NCBI RefSeq assembly: GCF_000204055.1
Contig: NW_006768817.1
Location: 599,437 to 663,436, forward strand
Reading direction: 5' to 3'
DNA: 64,000 nt
From: Melampsora larici-populina 98AG31
Lineage: Eukaryota > Basidiomycota > Pucciniomycetes > Pucciniales > Melampsoraceae
The translations under genes and the position numbers were made by a program. Numbering within the stretch: position 1 is the stretch's first letter; each line of letters starts with the position of its first letter. Of the stretch, positions 1 to 10,501 are shown piece after piece. The notes beneath the pieces are model-generated. The model was not told the origin of the DNA. It saw only the letters and a program-made list of their open reading frames with translations, and did no database searches.

Positions 1-2
1 CG

Positions 3-587
3 TATAATCGAGACACGGTTTTTCGTGGTCAAGAAGATGTGGAAGCGCAAGCCAAGAAGTGCCTTCGCGAAGAATACGATCTGTGGAAGCCCATCCCGAC
101 CGAAAACCCGCGTGACAAAGCTCCCCCTCCCGTTGCTGACCGCCGCCCGGTGGCGACCAAACTCCAGGCAATCTACTCGTTGTTGGGCAGCCACTCCCAT
201 ACCCCAATCAACGATGTCAGCCACAAAACCGACGAAGTGTACCGATACTGTTCCGGAAAGGAACCCCTTCTACCAGGCGAGACGGTTGGACAATACTGGA
301 CGGTAAGCCAACTTTTTTTTTCATGTTGGGCCACATTTGACCTTATCTGACCTTGCTGTATATTTCAGCGGATGGCCAAACCAGGCGCGCTGCCAACTTT
401 ATCAGAAATCGCACTCCAACACCTCACCATCCCAGCTTCAGGTGCCTCGGTCGAGCGAGTGTTTTTTATATCGGGAAACATAGCAGTCCCGTCCAGAGGG
501 CGTCTAAACACTGACGTCATATGTCACCTTGTCCTGATCAGGCACTGGCTCACCAATGATGACGCTTCGATGGACTTAGAAGACTAA
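3..587 (+). CDS. hAT transposase, C-terminal part (5' incomplete)
   Basis: Two exons (3-302 and 369-587) are joined by a 66-bp phase-0 intron (GTAAGC...TTTCAG). The first ends in QYWT and the second carries the hAT dimerisation region: a leucine-rich PTLSEIALQHL stretch, IPASGASVERVFFISG (family consensus iPaSsa.vERvFS.aG) and a closing RGRLN...LVLIRHW segment. This region mediates transposase dimerisation and completes the RNase H-like fold. No stop or frameshift interrupts the visible 172 codons, so this copy may be fairly recent, but the DDE core is off the window and activity cannot be judged. Confidence 0.82.
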
Positions 588-804
588 GGGTGTTTCATTT
601 CATGTCCTTTCAAATCGATGGTAAAATCTCACGTGATTTTGCCAGGCATTTAAATCCAATATGGCTCTTTTATTTCTTTAGTTCAACTGCCTTTATCTAA
701 ATAAATACAGATGTTTTCCGAGATACAATTTTGAATTTTATACATGTCATGTTGTTCTTTCTTTCTAAAAACTTGTCTTTAGAAAAAATGGAATCAGTCA
801 CTTC

Positions 805-1213
805 TCATGATTGAGAAAATTTGAAATTATTACTTAGTGTTTGATGTGTCCTACAACCACATTTGTGGGTCAGATGAGTAAAAATGAGCCTAATCTCGAC
901 CTCTTCTTTGGGGCCGAAAATGCCGCCAAAGGCAGAGTACTCGTATGAGTTGTGAGTACTTGCCCACTGAAGAAATGTGAGTCTACTCACTCTGAGCAGA
1001 AACCCACGTGAGTCTCGCATTTTGGTGAGTCGGGTATTTTCCCTAGGACTCGGAGGAGGGACCATAGTGAGTCCAGTACTCAAGGCCACCTAAAGATCCG
1101 TGACAGCTAGAGTATTGTACTCTAACTGTCACTGGCTCGGACGGTACTCAAAATGAGTTCCTCGGACCCCGGGTCAGGATTGTGAGCGTGAGTTGCTCAC
1201 ACCTGCATCCCTG
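805..1213. repeat. Subterminal GAGT/ACTC repeat array of the hAT element
   Basis: Between the transposase stop and the element end, the words GAGTACT, TGAGT and ACTCA recur many times in both orientations (for example around 936-960, 978-1030, 1068-1082, 1110-1160 and 1180-1200). Clustered short subterminal repeats are the known binding sites of hAT transposases. Apparent ORFs here are by-products of the repeats. Confidence 0.6.
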
Positions 1214-2113
1214 CCGCAACCCTTTGATTCGAATGCTCTCTTCATTGATTCATACCAGGCTTGCCGCTTCAATAGAAAATGTCAGATGGATTGAAGGAAG
1301 TTGAAAGCTATTTTGTATCATTCAGCAAGGTTCAATAAACTTCATATTGTTAATGATCTGAGAACTTGATCATCCGATTGCAAAGCCATGTCCAACTTAT
1401 CTATCTAGATTCTAGATGCAATACGAGAAAATGATTATCTATCTAGATTCTAGATTGATTTGGAAGTCATCATCTGTTACACACGATAGAGGTTCTCTTA
1501 TTACTTACATGATTACACACATGAGATCATGAGGCTGAGTAAGAATATCTGAATGATGAGTAAAATAAGATGGCAAGTTGTTGAAACGTGATCATAAAGT
1601 CAGTTCAAAAGGAAGAGAATAGAATTTGAATAAGAATGAACTGGTTTGTTTGGTTATTTTTAGTATGAACGAATGTAAACGATCGAATTTAAGTTTGTTG
1701 AACTAGTAGACTTTTTTTTGACAATTGAAGGATGGTAAGTTTTTATTACGCAAGTTCTAAGATTCTATTGAAATGCATTAGAGTTAAATCAAATTCAAAT
1801 CGAGGTTGATGGTATGTATGTAATAGTCTACAAATTGTCTTTTGATTGAGATGAGTCATGGACCGATTGTAGTTTGATCGTTCCAGAGTTCTTAAAACCA
1901 ATTAGCTAGAGTTCCTTATCATTCTCCGTTAAAAAACCAGACTGCTATATCTCATTTACTATTAAAGATTGATTTCAGTTGAAGTTAAAAAGGTAAAGGT
2001 ACAAAGAGTAGAAGAAGGCTGAGTTAGAATTGATCGATTTGATTATTAATATTCTTGGTGATTTTTGTTTGATTAGTTGATTGGATTGGATTGGATTGAT
2101 TACATAATCCAAG
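1214..2113. other. Intergenic; promoter region of the UBE3D-like gene
   Basis: No gene is visible. The stretch is AT-rich and contains two copies of TATCTATCTAGATTCTAGA (about 1398 and 1437), and a GATTG-rich run just upstream of the ATG at 2114. The start of this interval should hold the hAT target duplication if the element end at 1213 is right. Confidence 0.5.
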
Positions 2114-5100
2114 ATGAAGAAAAGCAAATTAAAAGTAAAAAACCAAATCAGACCATCTACTTCACCATCTATTCCAAATTGTTCTAGTTCGACTCATCGT
2201 CTTTCTTCTTCTGTTTCCTCTATTCATATCACTACTAACAATCAACCTCCACCGATTCCTAGTACTACTACTCTGACTACTACTACCACTAACCAGAACT
2301 ATCATCATCATTTAAAAGTTACATTTCAAACTATCAACTTTGACTTTTTATCGATTCTCAAATCGATCTCTAAATCTTCTTCTCATCAATCTCGTCATAA
2401 ATTCAATCCACTCATTCAATTCTTATCTACTTTATCATTAATCGATCGATCATCTTCTTCATCTCCATCGAAACCAAGTCAACTTATCAAACCACGTAAG
2501 TACTCCCATCCCATCATCTTCTCATTCTACACTTTCTCATTCTCATTCTCTTGGCTTTCTTTTCTACAGTAGACACTCTATTAAACTTGATAGACTCTAT
2601 TCAACCTCATCTCAAATCGAACATCGATCGATCCCTCATCAAAGCTATCGGTGATTTACTTTATTCTTTACAAATCATTTGTTATTCAAATCTATCTCAA
2701 TCTCACTTTCATCTAGTCAACCTTTGGAAACAAATTCATCATCATTCTTCACATATCATTCAACTTGTTGAAGAAATCAATCTATTACAACCAAAGATGT
2801 TACATCCTTATCAACAAATCCCTAATCGTCCTACTACCTTTGATGAAAAATATCAAGGTGATTTGGATAACATCTTATCGGCTATCGATCGACTCTATAC
2901 TAATTCACCTCAGCTATCTAATCAAAGAGCTCAACTTAAACTTCCAAGTAAAGATTTGCTCTCACTTGATTTGGTGATCTCTTCAATCGAACGTACAGCC
3001 GCTCGTAGATTAGACACTCAAAGAGCTTCACTTCCTACCTTGGTATCACAAGGTGTGGCTGCCATGGGATGGTGTGTCGAATCACGTTCTTCAACCTTGG
3101 AAGAAGAAGGTCCAGCCGAACTCGAATTACTCGATAGGTTGGAAAGAGCGGGCAGTCGTCGATATACCAATCAATGTTCTCCAATCCCACCTATCGAGCA
3201 ACAACCTTCGTTGATGACACTCTACACTCAATCTATGCGTGAAAATGACGCTATGGAAGCTATTCTCAGCAAAACAGGTGAAGGCAGAATGTCTAATCAA
3301 GATGCGCTCTTGAGAAAGAATCGATTATCGATTCCAATCAGTCTAGCCACCTCTACTTTAACACGTTCTGGTGTAGAGCTTGACACGGCTACTATACATG
3401 ATGATGATATGACGAGTGATAAGATTGGATTATTACAAGGAGGTCAATTCCCTGCTCCAACTCCAACTCATCGATCTCAATCCATGCCTAACATCTTTAA
3501 AAAGAACAAGACCCATACAACACCTCCTCAGAAACGTAGTTTGTTTGGAAAGAAGTCATCTAACCCACCTAACTCTACCTCTTCTAATCCTCGAGATTCA
3601 GCAGAAGACCCGTTTCGGATGCCCTCTCTGATCGATTATCCATTAGCGAATTTCTTGAACGATATCTCCAATCAGGATCTTGATACTTCTAACGATCATG
3701 TCACAAGCCCCGGTAAGCTTTCTTTGAATCTTCCTTTCCTTTTCGTTAGGTGACTTGTCCCATGATCCATCAACTGACCTTGGCCTACTATCTGGAGATG
3801 TACAGCAGGAGGATCTCATGATCGAGAAACCGGATCAAATTCGTTGGGCAACCGAAGTAGCTCTAAGAATCGGGACCACGAACGTTTGGCTATGGCGACA
3901 TGATGGGAGGATGATTTTGAATGAGAGTATTGAATATCGACTTGATGGATCTGATTTTATTGAATTTACCGTTAAAGAAGTGCATTTTCCAGATGAAGTG
4001 TTTAGAGTTTTGTTACCTGTTAAGATTAAAGCCGAAAAAGAACGAAAGGAAGGATTGATTGTGTTTTGGAATGAAGTAGAAGATTTGAATAAAGAGAGTG
4101 AGATGGAGAGAGTTAAAGAAGAATTTTATGGAGTTCAAGATTGGAATCGAAACAAACCAGATCGGATTGATTGTAGAAGGTGTGGAAATGGATTGAAAGA
4201 GGATTTAAAGAAGATTGAAAAATATTTAGGTTTACCTTCTGAGGGGTGGGAAGATTTTGTGGAGTATTGGATTTGTCATGAGACGGATGATCATGGAGGG
4301 TATTTTGATGGAAAGAAGAAGAAAGGAGATTGGAAACGAGATGTGAGGGAGAATGAAGGATTTGTAGGCGATAAGTTTGTAGAGTTGAAGGAAGATTTAA
4401 GAGAAGCCCAAGGAGGAGGAAGAGGAGGCTTGGGATGGAAAGTGAAGGAACAGGTGTGTTTGTGTAAATTTAATTTGGTTGTCTCGTCTGTTTTTTATTG
4501 GATTATTAGATTCTTTTCAATTTTATTTTGTGTTGTTCAAAAGCAAAAGAAATCAAATGAACCTCATTATCCTTCAAGTTTGTATCGGATTCAAGCAATC
4601 GACGCAATCATTCTCGATTCCTATAATTTTTCATGTTCATATCTTGATTGGATTTATCATAAAGGAACTCGAACCTCTCTCATCTATCCATCCCCCAAAG
4701 GGTTCTTTTTTTCTTCTTTCATTTCATTTTATTTTATCTCTTCTTCTTATCTCTCTCTCTCGTTTTCTCTTTCTCTTCCTTCCCATCCTCTATTCTCTTT
4801 TGTCATTTATCGATTTCTTTTTCTTTGTTTTAAATATTCAGGGCAACAGATACTTAACTTCATTTGTTTTTTGCAAGAATGTTTTATTTTATCTTGGAAG
4901 ATTTGACCAGTCCTGTTCCACAGAGAGAGTTCAAGCGAAAGAGGAAGACTTGACAAAAGAGAGAGACGCAAGCAAGGAGAATCCCTTTTTTGGTTTCAAT
5001 TGAGTGTAGTTTGACTGATACAATGATCCCAGCATGACTTTTTTTCATTTTTTCCACTATTCATTTCCTCGAGAACAACCTTTGATTGATAAAAATTTAA

Positions 5101-5927
5101 ATCATCATCAGGGTATGATTGAGAATACATTTTTATCATACATTTTATTTTATAGGTTTTTTTGATTCTTTCAATTTAGTACCTACCTGTTTATCATGAT
5201 ACTGATGTTTGACATTTGATTTTAATTGTTTTCCAAAAAAACAGAAACAAGTTGAAAATGAAAATCAAGATTGGAATCGAATCGAATGTAAAAACTGTGA
5301 AGAGAATTTAGGTATCATCAATCCAAAGACTAATACGATTAAATTTAATAAATTTGCTATTGAACCTAAACCATGGAAAGAATTATTTGATTGGATATCG
5401 ATTTTAAGAGATGAGATCTTTAGATTAAAAGAAACGAATGGATCTAGTCGGTTTGTGGTTAAATCTGATGATCATGATCAATCGGGGATTTCATTTGGTG
5501 TAAGTCTTTTTTTTTGTTGATTTGTTGGATTGGAAGGTTTGGGATTGATGTTATTGGGGATTTTTTTTTTGCGTTAGATTTGGGTGTTTAATCCGGTGGT
5601 CTTGGTTTCGAATTATTTAATGGATTCAATAACTGGGAAAGAAAGTAAATCGTTGAAAGTTATGAAAGTTTTTTATCAGATTGATCAAGATTTTAAACTT
5701 AATCAGTTAAGCCTTTTCCTTCCCTTCCAAAAAAAACTCAATCCCTTATTAACATTTTTTGGGATTTTGGGGGGGAATTTTGGTATAGATGGAATGAAGA
5801 TGAAGAAATCGTTTTACCTGCTTGGGGAATTGGGTTGGTTTTGAAAAAGTTGATGGAATGGAATGGGTTTGAAGGATTGGATGAACGGTACAAGGTTTTT
5901 AATCAATTTAAAATTGGATATTTATAA
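2114..5927 (+). CDS. HECT_2 / UBE3D-like E3 ubiquitin ligase with long N-terminal extension
   Basis: Model: 2114-2495, 2570-3712, 3750-4453, 5245-5499, 5578-5705, 5789-5927 (916 aa). Roughly residues 535-916 match the HECT-like E2-binding domain of UBE3D: first CxxC (CRRCG, near 649), LPSEGWEDFVEYWICH (about 670-686), second zinc pair WNRIECKNCEENLG (near 758), then WVFNP and a VKVFYQ-like strand and a C-terminal LPAWGIGLVLKKL. In animals this family binds the UbcH10 E2 and promotes cyclin B ubiquitination; that role here is inferred. The N-terminal half is Ser/Thr/His-rich, with a helical segment (about 128-250), and I do not recognise it. Odd points: intron 2 is only 37 bp, and intron 3 is 791 bp and contains a good acceptor (4839-4841) that could open an extra exon. 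The two halves may be separate genes. Domain call is strong; joining less so. Confidence 0.72.
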
Positions 5928-6098
5928 AAATATTTGAATGTTTATGGTTTTATTCTACTTGGATTGAAAGAGAATTGAAGTTGAAGTTGTCGTGAGATTG
6001 GATGGTTCCCTCGTAAGAGCATGAGCAGCGGGGCTTGTGAAATTGGCCCACTTGGGTGTGTTTGTTCAACTCTGCCACCAAATGTGAGGGCCTACTAT

Positions 6099-6431
6099 GT
6101 AAGAAGACCAAGATGAGAAGAATGATAGGATGTTAAGTTTCGTATTGTTGAATGTTACAAAGATGATAGAGTAAGCAATGGAGAAAAACTTCTATCAAAT
6201 ATTGACCTTATGTTTGCCCCTACAAAGCCAATTACATTCTAAATCCAATCCTTGAGACAATCTCGCACAATTAAGCATTCTCTTTTGAAAGAAATATCAC
6301 TAGCAAATCATGCTTTGGCATTGAAAGCATTTCAGCTCTTAACATGTAACTCCTGATGCACAGTTCTTGAGTACTCCCCCATCACTGCACTTTGGTGTGC
6401 CGCTGGAACACAAAGGCTTGCCTTTGGTTCA
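6099..6431. repeat. Tandem duplication unit A (empty-site copy)
   Basis: This 333-bp unit begins GTAAGAAGACCAAGATGAGA and is repeated, diverged, from 6432 onward. Unit B carries the same order of sequence but is interrupted by a 732-bp MITE. Unit A includes the 3' end of a cysteine-rich secreted-protein gene and therefore preserves the uninterrupted version of the MITE target (AGCTCTTAACATGTAAC at about 6334-6350). Confidence 0.8.
6339..6428 (-). pseudogene. Truncated 3' copy of the cysteine-rich secreted-protein gene
   Basis: On the minus strand this repeats the last 29 codons of the gene at 7499-7708 (CSSGTPKCS, GGVLKNCASGVTC, TAA stop) with a few substitutions, such as Leu for Trp before the CSSG motif. 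It breaks off at 6428, where the duplication boundary falls, so signal peptide and N-terminus are missing. It is a by-product of the tandem duplication and not an independent gene. Confidence 0.75.
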
Positions 6432-6766
6432 GTAAGAAGACCAAGATGAGAAGATTGATAGGATGTTAAGTTTTGTATTGTGGATGTTGGAAAGATGACA
6501 GAAAGAGGAATACAAGTAATGAACTATAACTAGTAGTAGATGATTTGTTGAGCTCAAAGAAAATAATAAGGTATATCATTCCAATCTTGAGCAAAAAGTT
6601 TTGATGAAATCATCAACTTATGTTTGCCACTCACTGTAAAGCCAATTATTGTATTCTTAATCCAATGCTTGCGGTGAAAAACATGGATTATTGAGCATTC
6701 TGTTTTGAAAGACATATCACTAGAAAACCACTTTGGCATTGAAAGGATTCCAGCTTACAGCTCTTA

Positions 6767-7498
6767 GAGCACCCACTTATATGGTGGGCGTGTTTTATCG
6801 TAAATTTTGTGGTCCCGACCGCAAAATTTAATCATGCGTGTAACAACTAAATCAGTTACCGCATGAAATTCACTATGGAGTGATTTACTGTGTGAGTTAC
6901 CAATGATAAATCACCTTGAATCAAGTGATCCCACAGTGGCAAAATCACAACTTGAAAGATTGTATCTATTTCAAATAATACATCCAAAAAAAAACATCTC
7001 GATATCTACTTCAATGAAACGAGCAATCAATGCTCTTTTGAAGTCTTCAAATGACGATGAAGAGCAACAAGAATATGAGCAAATAGCCTTTGACTTCCTC
7101 TTTGACGAGTCTCCTTCAACCTCCCCAGACTTGTATCGAGACCGTGTCGGACACGGTGAACAACTGTACAACCATACTTTGCACCTAATGCCACATACAA
7201 ATCAAAGTCTGTTTGTTGATTTTGAATGAGCAAATCAAGTGTGAGATGTCAAAGTGGTGATGAATCAATGAAGTGTGGGATTTGCAAAGTCACAAAAAAA
7301 AGTGACGGTTGAGATTTGAAGCATCAAATCTTAAGATAAATCATGAATCAAGCTTGTGTAAAGTTAGACAAGCTTGATTCATGATTTGATGCAGTCGTAG
7401 GGACCACATGTCTAAGACAGGTCCATAGTGGACCTGTATAAGTTTTAGCGGTAAACTTACGATAAAACCGCTGTTTACCGCACCCATAGTGGGTGCTC
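6767..7498. mobile_element. PIF/Harbinger-like MITE (732 bp, TSD TTA)
   Basis: The ends are inverted repeats: left GAGCACCCACTTATATGG, right complement GAGCACCCACTATGGGTG, with further matching internal blocks (TTTTATCGTAA on both sides). TTA lies immediately outside both ends (6764-6766 and 7499-7501). The paralogous unit A has one TTA and no insert at the same place, so both boundaries are fixed directly. TTA duplication plus a G-starting inverted repeat fits PIF/Harbinger; no DDE nuclease domain is visible, so this looks like a non-autonomous derivative. It contains a 108-codon ORF (6903-7229). Confidence 0.88.
6903..7229 (+). other. 108-codon ORF inside the MITE, function unknown
   Basis: The ORF starts ATG at 6903 and ends at the TGA at 7227-7229, and has a charged, acidic centre (DDEEQQEYEQIAFDFLF) and a basic helix-like stretch before it. 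It could be the leftover N-terminus of a Harbinger nuclease or Myb-like protein from the parent element. I see no catalytic motif, and it could be chance. Confidence 0.3.
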
Positions 7499-7708
7499 TT
7501 AACATGTAACTCCTGATGCACAGTTCTTGAGTACTCCACCATTGCTGCACTTTGGTGTGCCGCTTGAACACCAAGGCTTGCCTTTGGTACATTGTGCAGC
7601 AACTTTTCCACACTTGGGTATCTTAGTACTATTATTTATTATTTTTTTGGGTGGACGGCTTCCTTTGGCAATGGGTGTGATGATTGCAATGAGGCCAAAA
7701 AAGACCAT
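7499..7708 (-). CDS. Small secreted cysteine-rich protein (candidate effector)
   Basis: A 69-residue ORF on the minus strand. The first 16 residues (MVFFGLIAIITPIAKG) look like a short signal peptide. The mature part has a lysine-rich linker and six cysteines spaced C-x6-C-x6-C-x6-C-x8-C-x5-C, compatible with three disulfides. Small secreted cysteine-rich proteins are common effectors in rusts, but function here is inference and I do not recognise a family. The stop codon TAA (7501-7499) is exactly the TTA target duplicated by the MITE next door, so the 3' untranslated region now lies in MITE sequence. The frame is open upstream (YLKLL before the Met) and an acceptor-like GGCTGTAG lies just before it, so a further 5' exon giving a longer signal peptide is possible. 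Confidence 0.6.
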   Translation of the reverse strand: MVFFGLIAIITPIAKGSRPPKKIINNSTKIPKCGKVAAQCTKGKPWCSSGTPKCSNGGVLKNCASGVTC

Positions 7709-8568
7709 AAGGAGTTTGAGATACTGTTGAGAGATCTACAGCCCAAAAAAAACATGAAAACTTCATGTTAACATTTTCACATCACCAAGAAATTATTTTC
7801 TGTCACTTCAAAAACTGACCATATTATTATGTTTTGGATTTGATAAGGTCTGTTCTGAGGATACTAGTTCAAGTGATGATCTTTTTTGTGAGGAAACAAA
7901 AGGGTTTCAGAAGGAACAAGTAGGTCAGGTAAGTAATTGAGTGTAAGAAGTGAAAAGACAAGGGACTAATGACAAAATGTAGGTGTAGGTTTTGATAAGA
8001 TGAACAAGCTCCAGCCTCAGTTGAGTTAAAGCAATATCAGATGATGATTGATGATCACAGAGCGTTTGAGCTTCAAACAGACCCCTTTTATAGGCAAATG
8101 TAAGAGCTTCAGAGACGGTGGGTGAATCCTCATACTCATCTCTGTAGTGACCAGGCTTCCAACTTACTTTGGTCACACTGGGAGACAGAGACTTACCCTC
8201 TTAATGACTTGTGGGGACGGTTGCATGTTTTCATACTCATGAGAGCCCGCATTGGGAGTTGATAGACATGCATCGAGGGGATTAAAGTTGCTCGGCTCGG
8301 ATCGTTCTTGAATATTTAACGACCCAGTCGGCCTTGTTGTCTTCATGATGTATGTATGTAAGTGCTGATGACAAGCAACTGTTCAACATGGGGAGTTTGT
8401 TGCATAGACGCTTGACTGAGGAGCATGCTTCATTTCCGCAATCACAAAGGCTATCAGTCTGGGGTGGTAGTCTTGGAGCAATTCTCCTGGTAACCTCACT
8501 ATGAACTATGTGTAAAATCAATTCTGTTAGAAATCAAAAACCTTTAGGCATATGTATCAAGAAGCTTA
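7709..8568. other. Intergenic with possible minus-strand gene remnants
   Basis: No intact gene. Two minus-strand open stretches (7925-8176 and 8282-8521) have protein-like composition, for example SPTVSEALTFAYKRGLFEA and CDCGNEACSSVKRLCNKL, but no recognised domain and no clear splice joining them. They may be remnants of a degraded gene or of a transposon. Confidence 0.35.
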
Positions 8569-8950
8569 GGGCCCGTTCGGCTGGAACCCAAAAACAGTTT
8601 TTGGTCAAAAATACCACCAAAGCCAAAAACCGTTTTTGGTAAGCTAAGGTCAAAACAGTTTTTGAGTTTTGTCAAAAACACCAGCGTTTGGGAACTTCAT
8701 GTGATCAAAAACAAAAACGGTTTTTGATCAAAAACTCTTTGATTTTGAAAAACAGCCTCAAGGCTGTTTTTCAGGCCAAGAAAAGTATTTGCCCCTCTAT
8801 TGTGATTTTTTGATGACCTTTTTGGTTGGTTGTTTGGTACATAATTCTAGAAACTGAATTTCACATTTTTCAATCTACCCCTTGAAAAAGGGGCAGATTG
8901 AAAAAGTGTTTTTGTGTCACAATTTTTGGCTAAACCAGCCAAATGGGCCC
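8569..8950. mobile_element. PIF/Harbinger-like MITE (382 bp, TSD TTA)
   Basis: The left end is GGGCCCGTTCGGCTGG and the complement of the right end is GGGCCCATTTGGCTGG (14 of 16 identical), flanked on both sides by TTA (8566-8568, 8951-8953). GGGCC/GGCCC-starting repeats with a TTA or TAA duplication are typical of PIF/Harbinger MITEs. The interior has a repeated CAAAAAC(A/C)GTTTTTG motif in both orientations that would fold extensively. No coding capacity. Confidence 0.85.
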
Positions 8951-9175
8951 TTATTTGTCTTATTCCAATTTATTTATTTTCACTTGTCCTTTTTTGAACT
9001 TTGTCTTGAAGAGTTTAATTTCTGGCCTTGGAGAATTGTCTGCAGTCAAAGGAAGTAATGATTAGTATCTTGTTTTCTGCACTGCCACACATCTTGCACA
9101 ATGGAGAGTTTGCGAGTTTTCTCCTGTAAAGGCAATCACTGGGAGGTCTGAAAGCTGGTCTAAGTTATGCAATGA

Positions 9176-9752
9176 TGGCCGTGCTGCCTTTTTCAAGATC
9201 TTTTTTGGTTTAGTTGTGAAATGTGTTTTTGCCCAGCTTGAATGTGAAACATTTTGGGTCAAAGATTTCTTTTGTACAATCTCTTTTATTTCAAACCTTT
9301 GCAAACTTATCAAGAGACATGAACCAGAAATTAGTCATACAAACAAAATCCTCAATGACTTACCATCTGAAGACAGACAGTCAATCGGAAATCACCAATA
9401 GATCAGTAGAGCAATTTCTGTTGCACTTCACTGCTTATAAACAAGATGATTGGGTGAACCTGTTACCAATGATTAAATATTGCCATTCAGGGCAAACTAT
9501 GGATTTAATCTAAGTGTTTCAGGAAGCCTGGTCCAAGATCAATATTTCCCAGAAGTCAAAGAAAGATTTAATCAATTGAATCATATTCATGAGGAAGTCA
9601 CGGAAGAAATGAAAGAAGTTCAAGACACCATGAGTGGAAGTTACAACAGGAAACTGCCAGCATCAAACAGGTTCCCAGATGACAACATGAGTCTTAGAAA
9701 CCACATTCCCCTTCTGTTCCTTTTAAACAGTTTCATGAATATTCTCCAATGA
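9176..9752 (+). pseudogene. Ty3/gypsy integrase fragment
   Basis: The frame at 9223-9513 contains TYHLKTDSQSEITNRSVEQF followed by QDDWVNLLPM, the conserved end of the retroviral-type integrase core in Ty3/gypsy elements (consensus YHPQTDGQsE..n..le, then DW...LP). The reading then shifts frame near 9480 and continues with VKERFNQLNHIHEEVTEEM, matching the helical linker downstream of the core. The frameshift and lack of flanking pol or LTR sequence show a relic. Confidence 0.65.
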
Positions 9753-10501
9753 GCCATTGTGATATATGTAGTCAATTTTATCAAGTTTGGAATGCTTGTC
9801 TCAATCTGAACAAAGTGACAGAATGTTTCACATGTGATTTGCTTGTCCAGATCAGTATATAACTGAGCAGAGCTGTATTTAGCTCATAGCTAAGAATTTC
9901 CTCAACTGTTTGCATGTATGTGGCATATGCTTCATGGCTCAGATGCGCAGTGCTATGACCCATTTTACTCCCAATCATGTTCTTATCCTACAACTTGCTC
10001 TCACCAAGGAGGATATTTAATGCTGGCAGTGAGAAGGTCCAAGCTTTTCCACAGTGCAGGAGGTTGGACTGGAAGCAGCACCACCGGTGCTCCGCTATAT
10101 CAACAAAAATCACAAGCGGAGCAATTTGGCACTATGAAGAAATTTCAGGCTCAAAAGTGCCTAAGGGCGCGGTTGGGACGTGTTTTTTTCCTCAAGCCTT
10201 TTTCATTACAGATGTATCATATTGGACGGCAGAGTGAGGATACAAGAAACCAACAAAGTTAAAAAACAAAAGCACACGCAAATATTGACAAAGAAAGAAA
10301 AATAAAAGAAACTTGGAAATAAGAGATTGTTTTATAGTTGTTTGAACCCTTTATTGGATTGTAAATGGTAATAAAAATCAGAGGGGGGATTTGACAAAAG
10401 GAGACAGAACAAAACTCAAACACAGGCTCAAATATTGACAAAGAAAGAATGACAAAAGAAAAATGAAGTTGTAGAATCAAGCCTTTTTTTGTTAAGATGC
10501 A

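Larger units (their letters stand above)
1..1213 (+). mobile_element. hAT DNA transposon, 3' portion
   Basis: This is the right-hand part of a hAT-superfamily element that begins before the window. It holds the C-terminal end of a transposase (3-587), then non-coding DNA dense in GAGT/ACTC words, and ends at 1213 with ACACCTGCATCCCTG, whose complement CAGGGATGCAGGTGT has the CAGGG start typical of hAT terminal inverted repeats. The left end is outside the window, so neither the inverted repeat pair nor the expected 8-bp target duplication (it would be 1214-1221) can be confirmed here. Superfamily is well supported by the transposase; the exact boundary is inference. Confidence 0.75.
6432..7588. 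repeat. Tandem duplication unit B, split by a MITE
   Basis: This is the second copy of the unit at 6099-6431. It runs from 6432 to 6766, is interrupted by the MITE at 6767-7498, and resumes at 7499-7588 inside the cysteine-rich gene. The two copies show clear but moderate divergence, so the duplication is not very recent. The MITE, absent from unit A, came after it. Confidence 0.75.

Noticed and set aside
4479..5003. 174-codon plus-strand ORF within the UBE3D-like gene
   Set aside because: Phe/Ser/Leu-rich translation of pyrimidine-rich intron sequence. Only its last part, after the acceptor at 4841, might be an extra exon.
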